Shown here: positions 34,749 to 43,614 of the stretch, piece by piece
Position numbering within the stretch: the first letter of the stretch is position 1
Layout of the letters: each line of letters starts with the position of its first letter
Assembly: GCF_014640435.1 (NCBI RefSeq)
Contig: NZ_BMGY01000009.1
Coordinates: forward strand, 62,001 to 126,000
Length of the DNA stretch: 64,000 nucleotides
Direction of reading: 5' to 3'
Source of the DNA: Hymenobacter frigidus
GTDB lineage: Bacteria > Bacteroidota > Bacteroidia > Cytophagales > Hymenobacteraceae
The notes under the pieces: generated by a model
The model's input: only the letters and a program-made list of their open reading frames with translations
What the model was told of the DNA's origin: nothing
Database searches by the model: none
Program-made: the position numbers and the translations under genes

Positions 34749-35403
34749 ATAAAAAAGAAAGGGTGAAAAGAGTAATTTACAAAAATTGAAAAATCAAAGG
34801 AGTGCGTCTAAGTCGCTACACAGGTATTTCGTGCAAATGCCCGTTTCATAGGAAGGCAAAATTACCCGCGGGGCCAAACCAATCTCCTTAATTTCGACCG
34901 ATGGACTTGTTCGACCGATGAAGGTGCTCGTTTATAAGCGTCAAGGGATGTACACATTTAAATAATTTTTGTGATGATTCAAAAATTACCAAGTAAAGTA
35001 CAAAACAAGAAGTTATTCGCTCACTTGCCTATAACTCTTAGTTTATAGCACAAAGTAAATACATTGGGTTAACTTATAATGTATTTATTATGTGTTACCA
35101 TCATCAATAACTGTGTCTTTTTATTTTTACTTGCTTTGAATGCATTATAATAGTACAACTTTTTCCCGTGTACTTACGTGGCAAAATTCCAGTTAGATTT
35201 TAGCTTTTGACAAGGAAATACGTTTTTGCATTTATTGAAAACAACCACAGAATTCACTGGGCGTTCTTAAACAAGTACCAAAAAGTCTTTTCTGGTACGG
35301 TTTAATTATTCGCCAAAATAGCGACCGTCCAAGCATGGCCGGCCGCTATTTTCCTAGTCCGTTTAGATTGAACTTGGGGCTTCGGGGGCAACTCCCTTAA
35401 GCG
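34749..35403. other. AT-rich intergenic region between the T9SS protein and glucanotransferase genes
   Basis: A 655-bp stretch, strikingly AT-rich from about 34960 to 35300 compared with all neighbours. It contains the minus-strand -7 motif TAATTTTG at 34864-34857, which would give the T9SS gene a leader of about 100 bases. No open frame with coding character, no tRNA and no clear repeat were seen. GC-poor islands of this kind in a GC-rich genome can mark H-NS-like or horizontally acquired DNA, but nothing here proves it. Confidence 0.5.
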
Positions 35404-38199
35404 CTACCTTCTCCCACTGGCCTGCACCAGTGCCCGGAGCGGCTCGTTGAAGCCCACAGCCTCCACCAGTTCTTCGAGCGGCAGGTGCAGGCGGTACTTC
35501 CAGAAGTGGGTGGGGTTGCTGGGCACATTGATTTGCTCCTCGTGCGGGTTGGCGCGGCGCAGGTTGCGGTCCATGGCCAGCAGGTCTTGCAAGGGCAGGA
35601 TGGCCCACATGGCCGGCGCGTGCAGGTGCTGCACCAGCATTTCGCGTGCCACCCACGGCTCGCAGTAGAACGGGGCTACCTCGCGCCAATGGCCCAGCAC
35701 GGTTTCGAAGAAGCGCTGGGTGCGCACCCGGTCCTCTTCCCACCAGCCGCGCAGCGTGCTCATGTCGTGGCTACTGGTCGTGACCACGCTCAGGTAGGGC
35801 GCGGCGTCGGGGTGGCCGAACTCGGTTTCGGGGTTCGACGGCATGCGCTGGATGTGCAGGCCCAAGATGCCCAATTCGTTCATCACGCCGGGCACCGAGG
35901 CGGGCACCATGCCCAAGTCTTCGCCGCAGATGAGCATGTCGGTGGCGTAGCGCACGGCCGGCAGCTTCACCAAGCCCTGCTCGCGCCAGAATTCCTCGTG
36001 GCGCCGGAAGAAGAAGTCCACGTAGATGTCGTCGTAGAGGCGGCGGCGGTCTTCATCCGTATCCAGCTCGCGGAAGGAGTAACTCTTGTTCAGGGTGATG
36101 CGCGGGTGGTAGCAGTCGTTGCCGGCGGGCACGAACAGCACCTCGTTCACCAAAGCAAACAGGCCCTTTTGCAGCCACCGAAAGTACTCGGCGTGCTCCG
36201 GGAAATCGACCAGCTTCTGGGCGATATGGGCCTCGATTTTGCGCTGATTGTCGACGGGCTCTTTGAGGTGGATGCGGCCGTAGCTGGCATCGTACAGGTA
36301 CTCGTCGAACACGGCCTCAGCCTCGCCCTGGAAGATGTCCTGGAGCATGTGCCAGCGGATGTACGGCTCGCACAGACGGCTGTAGTCGAACCAACCCAGG
36401 CGGCGCTCAATCTCGTGGCGGTGCAGCGGCAGCGCGGGCGCAAAGTGCCCCAGCAGGCCCTCTACCGACTCAATTGGCATCTCCCAGATGCGGAAGAAGC
36501 CCAGGATGTGGTCGATGCGCAGGGCGTCGAAGTAGCGGGCGAGGTGGCCCATGCGCTGCTTCCACCAGGTGTAGCCGTCGGCGGCCATGCGCTCCCAGTT
36601 GTAGGTGGGGAAGCGCCAGTTCTGGCCGGTGGTGGAGAAGTCATCGGGCGGCGCGCCGGCCTGGCTGTCCATGTGGTAGAGCTCGGGCTGGGTCCAGGCG
36701 TCCACCGAGTGGCGGTAGATGCCGATGGGCAGGTCGCCCTTCAGCACCACGCCGCGGGCTCGGGCGTAGTTCACGGCGGCCAGCAGCTGCTTGTCGAGGT
36801 GGTACTGCACGAAGAAGAACAGGCCGTACTCGTCGTAGTCGGGCGCGGTTTCGGCGGTCAGTTCCTCCAGGGCTTTCGGGGTGCGAAACTGGGCGGGCCA
36901 CTGCTGGAAGTCGGCGGTGCCGAATCGGTCGCGCAGGGCCGAAAAAGCGGCGTAGGGCACCAGCCAGCTGGCTTCGCTGGCCCGGAAAGCCTGGTAGTCG
37001 GCATCGGCCAGAAACGCCTTTTTCTCCTGCTGATACAGCAGCCGCAGAAATTTCCACTTCGCGACCATCACGGGCGCGTAGTCCACGAAATCCTTGGCGT
37101 TGAATTCCTGCTTGAGCCGGGCCAGCTCCTGGGCGGCCTTCTTGTCCTTGAGTGCCGCAATGCCTTCGAGGTGAATAAACTGCGGATGCAGCGCAAACAC
37201 CGAAATGGCGGCGTACGGATACGAGTCGACCCAAGTGTGGGTAGCCGTGGTGTCGTTGATGGGCAGAATCTGCACCAGTTTGAGGCCGGTTTGCACGGCC
37301 CAATCGGTGAGCAGCGTCAAGTCGGAGAATTCGCCCACGCCGAAGCCGCTTTCGCTGCGCATGGCAAACACGGGCAGGGCCACGCCCGCGCCGCGCCAGG
37401 AGCTGGCGTAGCGGTAGCCTTCGTCGTTAAAGACGCGGGCGGCGGCGGGGTCGGCGGCGGCGGGAATCACCCGGTCTTCGCCGCCTTCCATGTCGAGGGC
37501 CTGCCCGGCTTGGGCATCCCACATGGCGTACTTATACAGGCAGTCCTTGGCGGGGTTCTGCAGCTTAACGGTGGCTGCCCAAGTGGGGTAATCAGCATCG
37601 GTTAGCACGAGGGCCTTGGTGTTGTCCCAGGCCCCCAACGCGGGGTCTGAGCCGAGCACGCACAGGCCCAGCGCCGGTGCTACCCGTGGGGCGAGGAGGC
37701 GAAATACGATTTCGCCGGCGGCGGGCGCAGCAGCGGGTTGCGCAGCAATTCCGGCGGGGGCGCTGGCAGTTTTAGCGGGAGCTTTGGTTTTTTTGGTTTT
37801 GGCGGCTTCGGTAGACGGGGCCGCAACAGGTGCGGGTCGCCGAAACAGCGCTTTGGTGAAGGCGGCGGTCAGCAGCTCATTCTCGGGCTGAGAGGGAGCG
37901 CGCCAATAATCAGCCAGATGCAGGCGCGGGATACTACCGGCGGCGTACTGCACCGTGCGATTCGGTCCGGATTCCCAGTGCTCGGCACCATCGTTGGCAT
38001 CCAGCAGCGCATACTTGTACGACAGCTCACCCGAGGCATCGGCAACGGTCAGCTCGTAGCTCCAGCAGCCGGTGGCATTATCGTAGCTCATGGGAGCCGC
38101 CGCCGCCAATTGCCAGTTGCCCAAGTCGGGATGTGAACCACAAACGGCAAGCTGCTGACCAGGAATGGTACGGTAGGGAAGAGAAAAACGAAGAATCAT
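35404..38199 (-). CDS. malQ: 4-alpha-glucanotransferase with two N-terminal CBM20 domains (DPE2-like, GH77)
   Basis: A 931-residue cytosolic enzyme. Two starch-binding CBM20 modules lie at about 1-95 (LAVCGSHPDLGNWQ) and 145-250 (LCVLGSDPALGAWDN), followed by a GH77 catalytic domain from about 270 on. Catalytic residues are visible: the nucleophile Asp in LRIDHILGFFR, the acid/base Glu in ICGEDLGMVP, and the stabilising Asp in TSSHDMSTLRGWW. This layout matches plant DPE2, which transfers glucose from maltose to glycans, more than the shorter E. coli MalQ. It is expected in glycogen or maltose turnover. A weak -7 match TATCTTTC lies at 38233-38226. The gene is divergent from tamB, and the longest tamB frame overlaps its start codon by two bases, which is one reason to place the tamB start later. 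Confidence 0.94.
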   Translation of the reverse strand: MILRFSLPYRTIPGQQLAVCGSHPDLGNWQLAAAAPMSYDNATGCWSYELTVADASGELSYKYALLDANDGAEHWESGPNRTVQYAAGSIPRLHLADYWRAPSQPENELLTAAFTKALFRRPAPVAAPSTEAAKTKKTKAPAKTASAPAGIAAQPAAAPAAGEIVFRLLAPRVAPALGLCVLGSDPALGAWDNTKALVLTDADYPTWAATVKLQNPAKDCLYKYAMWDAQAGQALDMEGGEDRVIPAAADPAAARVFNDEGYRYASSWRGAGVALPVFAMRSESGFGVGEFSDLTLLTDWAVQTGLKLVQILPINDTTATHTWVDSYPYAAISVFALHPQFIHLEGIAALKDKKAAQELARLKQEFNAKDFVDYAPVMVAKWKFLRLLYQQEKKAFLADADYQAFRASEASWLVPYAAFSALRDRFGTADFQQWPAQFRTPKALEELTAETAPDYDEYGLFFFVQYHLDKQLLAAVNYARARGVVLKGDLPIGIYRHSVDAWTQPELYHMDSQAGAPPDDFSTTGQNWRFPTYNWERMAADGYTWWKQRMGHLARYFDALRIDHILGFFRIWEMPIESVEGLLGHFAPALPLHRHEIERRLGWFDYSRLCEPYIRWHMLQDIFQGEAEAVFDEYLYDASYGRIHLKEPVDNQRKIEAHIAQKLVDFPEHAEYFRWLQKGLFALVNEVLFVPAGNDCYHPRITLNKSYSFRELDTDEDRRRLYDDIYVDFFFRRHEEFWREQGLVKLPAVRYATDMLICGEDLGMVPASVPGVMNELGILGLHIQRMPSNPETEFGHPDAAPYLSVVTTSSHDMSTLRGWWEEDRVRTQRFFETVLGHWREVAPFYCEPWVAREMLVQHLHAPAMWAILPLQDLLAMDRNLRRANPHEEQINVPSNPTHFWKYRLHLPLEELVEAVGFNEPLRALVQASGRR

Positions 38200-38307
38200 G
38201 CGGTCGCAGCTGGAGTTTGGGGGTCGAAAGATAAGAAGGGTAGTTGGCTGTCGGTATAAAGCGGCCCCGCGACTTCGACCAAATAATGGGCTTCCAACCC
38301 CAGCCCG

Positions 38308-38315
38308 TAGTTTTG
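38308..38315 (+). promoter_or_regulatory. -7 promoter element TAGTTTTG for tamB
   Basis: This is an exact match to TAnnTTTG. Transcription would begin near 38322, inside the longest possible tamB frame. That excludes the upstream start codons and leaves the TTG at 38363. Confidence 0.5.
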
Positions 38316-38362
38316 CGTTTGGTCAAACGCGCCTTTTTGTTTGCCGTTCATTCTGCCCTGCT

Positions 38363-41300
38363 TTGTCGATTTTTCTGCGTCGTGCCCTTTTCGGTTTGCT
38401 GGGGCTGTTAGCCTTGGTGCTGCTGCTCGTTGTTGCAGTAGTGGTATACCTGCAATTTCCTTCCGGCCAGGACTTTGTGGCACGCCGCGCCGAAAGCTAC
38501 CTGCGCGATAAGCTGGGCACGGAAGTGCGTATTGGGAAGTTCCGGACTGATTTCCGCCACGCCATCAACTTCGATGGGGTGTACCTGGAAGACCAGAAGC
38601 AGGACACGCTGCTCTCCGTAGGCCACCTGGGCGTCGACCTCGATGTGTGGGCTCTGCTGAACAAGCAAATCAACGTTTCCAACATCGAGCTTAATGACGG
38701 GCGCGTGCGCCTCACGCGCACCGAGCCCGATTCGGTGAACAACTACGACTTCATCCTCACGGCCTTCACCGACCCCACGGCCCCGGTCGACACCACCGCT
38801 TCGGGCCTGAAGTACGACATCGGCAAGGCCCGGCTCACCAACATCTACTTCACGCAGAACGACCAGGTGACCGGCTCCGACGTGCGGGCCCGCATCGGCG
38901 AGTTCACGGCCAACATGGACGAGATAGATGTGGATAACTCCATCTATAAGGTGGATAACGCGGCGCTGCGGCGCTCGGCCATCAGCATCGTGCAAACCAA
39001 AACGGCTCCGCAGGTGGATAACCCCGCTCCCACCGAACCGCTCACGCTGCAATTTGGCCTGAACCGGGCCACGCTCGACAGCGTGCGATTTGTGTATAAG
39101 AATGGCCCGGCGGCGCAATTTATCAGCACCAACATTGGCCTGGCCGACATCACCGCCAAGAATATTGACCTTGGGCGCCAGCGCGTGAACCTTACTAAGC
39201 TCACGCTGAAAAACACCACTTTCGCTTACTCCCAAAACGAGCAGGTGCCCGTGGAGCAGCGCGTGGTGAACCCCGCCGAAGCCGTGCGCAAGCTGGACGA
39301 GGCCACCGATAAGATGAAGGCCGCCACTGGCCAGGCAGCCGCCGCGCCCGGCTGGCGGGTACGGCTGGCCGAATCCGACATCAGCGGCTTGGCGGTGAAT
39401 TTCGACAACTTCAACCAGCCCAAACAACGCACCCGCCTGCCGGCGCTCGACTACAACCACCTGCACTTCACTGACCTCGTGCTGAATACGCACGACCTGA
39501 GCTACTCCGAAAACCGCACCACCGGCCGGGTCGATAACCTGGCGGGCAAAGAGCAAAGCGGCTTTCGCGTCGATTCGTGGCGGGCCAATGTGGTGTACGA
39601 CTCCGTGCAGATTCGCCTCGACAGCCTCGATTTGATAACGCCGCACACCCGCATCCGGCGCACGCTGGCCATTGGCTACGAAAGCCTAACCGCGCTGGGC
39701 GACGTAAAAAAGCTGCCGAATCTGAAGATTGAGGGTGATTTGCGCAATGTGCGGCTGGGCTTTCGTGACATCCTGTACCTGGCCCCCGGCCTGGCCGACA
39801 CGCCCCCGTTCAACACCGGCCCCAACCAGTCGGTGCTGCTGAACGGGCAGATTGCGGGCCGCGTGGGCGACTTTTCAGTCCGCAACCTGGAGTTTGTGGG
39901 CCTGCGCAATACCGTGCTGAAGGCCCGGCGCGGCCGTATTCAGGGCCTGCCCAATACCGATGCACGGCTGTATGCCGACCTCGACATTCAGCAGTTTAGC
40001 ACCTCGCGGGCCGATATTATGAGTCTGGCCCCGAAGGGCAGCATTCCGAACAACATCAGCATCCCGCCTACATTGGCGCTGAGCGGCACGTTCCGGGGCC
40101 GGCCCACCACGCTGGCGTTTAACACCAATCTGAAGCTGCGCTCGACTTACGGCAACCTGGCGTTCAGCGGCAAGCTGGGCGCGAAGCAGGCCAACGGGCG
40201 GCAGCCAGTGGTGGGCACGTTTGCGGTGGGCGGGTTCGACTTTGGCAAGCTGCTGAAAGACCCGACCATTGGCCGCGTCACGGCTACGGGCCGCATCAAC
40301 GCCACCGGCGACCTGCGGGACCCCGGCACCCTGGTAGGCCAGGTGAAGGCCAACGTGCAAAACGCCCGCTACAACAACTACACCTACCGCGGCGTGGCCG
40401 CCACCATCGACCTTGACCGCAACCGCTACGTCATCAACGCCAGCAGCAAAAACGACCCCAACCTCGACCTCGACCTGAGCGCCGTGGTGAACCTGCGCGA
40501 CCCGCGCAACCCCACCTACGAAGTGACCAAACTGAACCTGCGCGGGGCCAACCTGACGGCGCTGGGCTTCTATACCGGCGGCGATTTGCGCGTGCAGGGC
40601 GACCTGGTGGCCAACCTGCGCGGCTCCGATTTGAACTCGCTCAACGGCACGTTCAGCGGGCGGCGCATTGTGATTGTGCGCGACAATCAATCCTTCCCGC
40701 TCGACTCGCTCAACGGCCGCATCGTGCAGAACGCCAACCGCACGCTGGCCGTCATCACCTCGGATATTGCCAATGTGAAGCTCGATGGCAACGTGCACCT
40801 CGGCGACCTGGCTCCCGAGCTGCAGCAGCACCTCGACCGCTACTTCGACGTGCCGGGCGTACGCTACGTGGCCAGCAACGCCGACCGCCGCTTCAGCTAT
40901 TCCCTGCAGCTGAAAGACCCCAAGCTGGCCACCAAGCTGGTGAAGGACTTGAAGCAGATTTCGCCCTTCACGCTGGCCGGCGACTACTCGCGCCGCGCCG
41001 CCCGCCTCACGGCCATCACCAGCATTCCCGTCATTCGCTACGCCAACTACCGGCTCGATTCGCTGCGCCTGGATGTGGACTCGGACCCCGGCAAGCTCGA
41101 CTACGCCCTGCGCCTGGCCCAGGCCGCTCAGGATACTACCCTGAAGCTGCGCCGCCCCAGCGTGGTAGGCAATGTGGCCAACAACAAGCTTTTTACCCGC
41201 GTGGCCATCCTCGGCGACTCGGCCAACCGCGAGCGGCTGGCGGTGGCCGGCACCCTGCAGGCCCTGGCCCAGGGCGGCGGCCGCAACAGCAGCATGATGT

Positions 41301-43612
41301 ATGAATTTCAGGCCGCGCCCGAGCAGGTTATCAACTACCAGAACTGGACGGCCGGGGCCAACAACTTCGTGCGCTACTACCCCAGCGGCGCGGTGGTGGC
41401 CGATGGCCTCAACCTCACCAATGGCCGCAGCACGCTGGCCCTGCAAAGCCAGAACCCCCGGGTGCAGACCTCGCCGCTGGGCGTCACGTTCACCAATTTC
41501 GAGCTGGCCGAGCTGGCCCACATCGTGCAGCAGCAGGACTCGTTGGTGGCCGGCTCACTCAACGGCACGGCCCGCATCGACAACCTGGGCAAGCCCAACC
41601 AAGCCTTCACGGCCGATGCCACGGTGAAAAACCTGGTGTTTCAGAAAGCCCTCATCGGCGACATCGCCTTCAAAGCCACCAACCCCAGTGCCGGCCGCTA
41701 CGACGTGGACGGCCGCCTGACCGGCGGGGCGGCCGGTACGCTGGGCGGAGACGGCAACGATGTGCGGGTACGCGGCACCTACCTCGCCAGCAGCCCCGCC
41801 CCACTCAACCTCACCGTGGATGCTACCCGCCTCAACCTGGCGTTGGTCGAGCCCTTTTCGGTGGGGCAGGTGCGGAGCGCCAGCGGCTACGTGAGCGGCC
41901 AGCTGACCGTGACCGGAGCACCCGCCGCGCCCGTGGTGCGCGGCACGCTCAATACCTCGGCCAATGCCGGCTTTGTGGTGCCGCAGCTGGGTTCGCCCTT
42001 CCGCCTGCCCAACCAGTCTCTCACGTTTGATGACCGGGGCATTGCCTTCAACAACTTCACAGTGCTGGATTCGGCCTCGAACAAGGCCGTAATTAACGGG
42101 TACCTGCTCACACAGGACTTCGTGAACTACACGTTCGACATGCGCGCCACGACCGACAATTTCCTGGCCGTGCGCAACACCCGCGCCAACAACGAGCTAT
42201 TCTACGGCCGCCTGGTGCTCGATTCGGACACCCGCCTCACGGGCCCGCTCACGCTCATCAAGGTGGATACCCGCGTGACGGTGGTCGAGGGTTCGAACCT
42301 GACGGTGGAGTCGCCGAGCGCCACGCCGACGACGGTGGAGCGCGAAGGCATCATTGAATTTGTGGACAAGAGCGCCCCGCTCGATACCATGCTGGCCCGC
42401 AAGCTGGCCCTTGATACCACCAAAGTGGGCGCGACCGGATACGACGTCACGGCCGTGGTCACGCTCACCGACCGCACGCCGTTTACCATCGTCATCGACC
42501 CGGTGAGCGGTGACAATCTGCGCGTGCGGGCCGACGGCACGCTCAACACCAACATTGCGCCCGATGGCACCATCACGCTGAGCGGCCGGCTCGACGTGGC
42601 CCGGGGCCAGTACCATATGTCGCTCTACGACCTGGTTTCGCGTGATTTTATTATCCGGCCGGGCTCGTCCATCGCCTGGGATGGCGACCCGTACGACGCC
42701 GCGCTCAATATAACGGCCGTGTACCGGGTGCAGGCCGCCCCTGCCGAGCTGCTGGCCGGTCAGGGCAGCGACGACTTGACCAGCGCCACCATCTCACGCA
42801 ATCGCCTGCCCTTCGACGTGCTGCTGAATGTGAGAGACCAGCTCAGCAAGCCGACTATTGACTTCGATATTACACTGCCCGAAAATCAGCGCAGCACCCT
42901 GAACGGGCAGGTGGAAGCCAAGCTGGCTCAGCTGCGCCAACCCAATCAGACCTCCGAGCTTAGTAAGCAGGTGTTTTCGCTGCTGGTGCTGGGCCGGTTT
43001 GTGGCCCAGAACCCCTTCCAGACCAGCAGCGGCGAAGGACTGGTGGCTACCCAGCTACGGGGCAGCGCCAGCGCCGTACTCACCGACCAGCTCACCAACC
43101 TGACCGGTAAGTACCTTTCCGGCCTGGGCCTGGACCTGGGCGTATCTAACCAGGCCAACTACAGCGCCGACGGCAGCCAGGGCAGCCGCACCGACCTGAA
43201 CGTGGCCGTGCGCCGCCAGCTGCTCAACAACCGCCTGACCGTGCGCGTGGGCACCGACATTGCCCTGAGCGGCAACTCCGGCAACCAGGTGACCCAGGGC
43301 CGAAGCAGCCCCAGCAACTTCGCCGGCGACGTGAGCCTGGAGTACCAGCTGCTGGCCGACGGCCGCCTGCGGGTGCGCGTGTTCCGCCAAAACGCTTTCG
43401 AGGACATCGACGGGGCCATCGTGCGTACGGGCGCGGCGCTGGTGTTCCAGCGCGACTATCAGGACCTGAAGGAGCTGTTCTCGAAAGTCCCGAAGGATGT
43501 TAAAGCCGAGCGGAAAACCAACCGTAAAGAGGAAAAAGAGGAAAAGAAGGCAGCGCAGGATTCGGTGCAGGCCGTAACCCCGGCACAGGACTCGGCACGG
43601 AATAATAAGTAG
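38363..43612 (+). CDS. tamB: Translocation and assembly module protein TamB
   Basis: A protein of about 1749 residues that spans the periplasm. The N-terminal signal anchor is residues 8-30 (FGLLGLLALVLLLVVAVVVYL, core LLALVLLLVVAVVVY). The body is a long array of beta-rich AsmA/TamB repeats, and the last 400 residues form the TamB (DUF490) C-terminal domain (LSGRLDVARGQYHMSLYDL, KQVFSLLVLGRFVAQNPF). The extreme C-terminus is a charged, Lys/Glu-rich tail. TamB-like proteins act as lipid or protein conduits between the membranes. I place the start at the TTG (MSIFLRRALFG...) because the -7 motif at 38308 lies inside the longer frame, which reads as non-coding. Two bases after its stop begins tamL, so the two are one operon. 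Confidence 0.92.
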   Translation: MSIFLRRALFGLLGLLALVLLLVVAVVVYLQFPSGQDFVARRAESYLRDKLGTEVRIGKFRTDFRHAINFDGVYLEDQKQDTLLSVGHLGVDLDVWALLNKQINVSNIELNDGRVRLTRTEPDSVNNYDFILTAFTDPTAPVDTTASGLKYDIGKARLTNIYFTQNDQVTGSDVRARIGEFTANMDEIDVDNSIYKVDNAALRRSAISIVQTKTAPQVDNPAPTEPLTLQFGLNRATLDSVRFVYKNGPAAQFISTNIGLADITAKNIDLGRQRVNLTKLTLKNTTFAYSQNEQVPVEQRVVNPAEAVRKLDEATDKMKAATGQAAAAPGWRVRLAESDISGLAVNFDNFNQPKQRTRLPALDYNHLHFTDLVLNTHDLSYSENRTTGRVDNLAGKEQSGFRVDSWRANVVYDSVQIRLDSLDLITPHTRIRRTLAIGYESLTALGDVKKLPNLKIEGDLRNVRLGFRDILYLAPGLADTPPFNTGPNQSVLLNGQIAGRVGDFSVRNLEFVGLRNTVLKARRGRIQGLPNTDARLYADLDIQQFSTSRADIMSLAPKGSIPNNISIPPTLALSGTFRGRPTTLAFNTNLKLRSTYGNLAFSGKLGAKQANGRQPVVGTFAVGGFDFGKLLKDPTIGRVTATGRINATGDLRDPGTLVGQVKANVQNARYNNYTYRGVAATIDLDRNRYVINASSKNDPNLDLDLSAVVNLRDPRNPTYEVTKLNLRGANLTALGFYTGGDLRVQGDLVANLRGSDLNSLNGTFSGRRIVIVRDNQSFPLDSLNGRIVQNANRTLAVITSDIANVKLDGNVHLGDLAPELQQHLDRYFDVPGVRYVASNADRRFSYSLQLKDPKLATKLVKDLKQISPFTLAGDYSRRAARLTAITSIPVIRYANYRLDSLRLDVDSDPGKLDYALRLAQAAQDTTLKLRRPSVVGNVANNKLFTRVAILGDSANRERLAVAGTLQALAQGGGRNSSMMYEFQAAPEQVINYQNWTAGANNFVRYYPSGAVVADGLNLTNGRSTLALQSQNPRVQTSPLGVTFTNFELAELAHIVQQQDSLVAGSLNGTARIDNLGKPNQAFTADATVKNLVFQKALIGDIAFKATNPSAGRYDVDGRLTGGAAGTLGGDGNDVRVRGTYLASSPAPLNLTVDATRLNLALVEPFSVGQVRSASGYVSGQLTVTGAPAAPVVRGTLNTSANAGFVVPQLGSPFRLPNQSLTFDDRGIAFNNFTVLDSASNKAVINGYLLTQDFVNYTFDMRATTDNFLAVRNTRANNELFYGRLVLDSDTRLTGPLTLIKVDTRVTVVEGSNLTVESPSATPTTVEREGIIEFVDKSAPLDTMLARKLALDTTKVGATGYDVTAVVTLTDRTPFTIVIDPVSGDNLRVRADGTLNTNIAPDGTITLSGRLDVARGQYHMSLYDLVSRDFIIRPGSSIAWDGDPYDAALNITAVYRVQAAPAELLAGQGSDDLTSATISRNRLPFDVLLNVRDQLSKPTIDFDITLPENQRSTLNGQVEAKLAQLRQPNQTSELSKQVFSLLVLGRFVAQNPFQTSSGEGLVATQLRGSASAVLTDQLTNLTGKYLSGLGLDLGVSNQANYSADGSQGSRTDLNVAVRRQLLNNRLTVRVGTDIALSGNSGNQVTQGRSSPSNFAGDVSLEYQLLADGRLRVRVFRQNAFEDIDGAIVRTGAALVFQRDYQDLKELFSKVPKDVKAERKTNRKEEKEEKKAAQDSVQAVTPAQDSARNNK

Positions 43613-43614
43613 TG

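Noticed and set aside
35485..37605. A 706-codon open frame on the plus strand
   Set aside because: It lies fully antisense to the glucanotransferase gene, whose protein matches a known family over its length. The antisense product is rich in His, Val and Ala and has no domain, as expected from GC-rich codon bias.
39875..41521. A 548-codon open frame on the minus strand
   Set aside because: It is antisense to tamB, has no recognisable domain and shows the same composition artefact.
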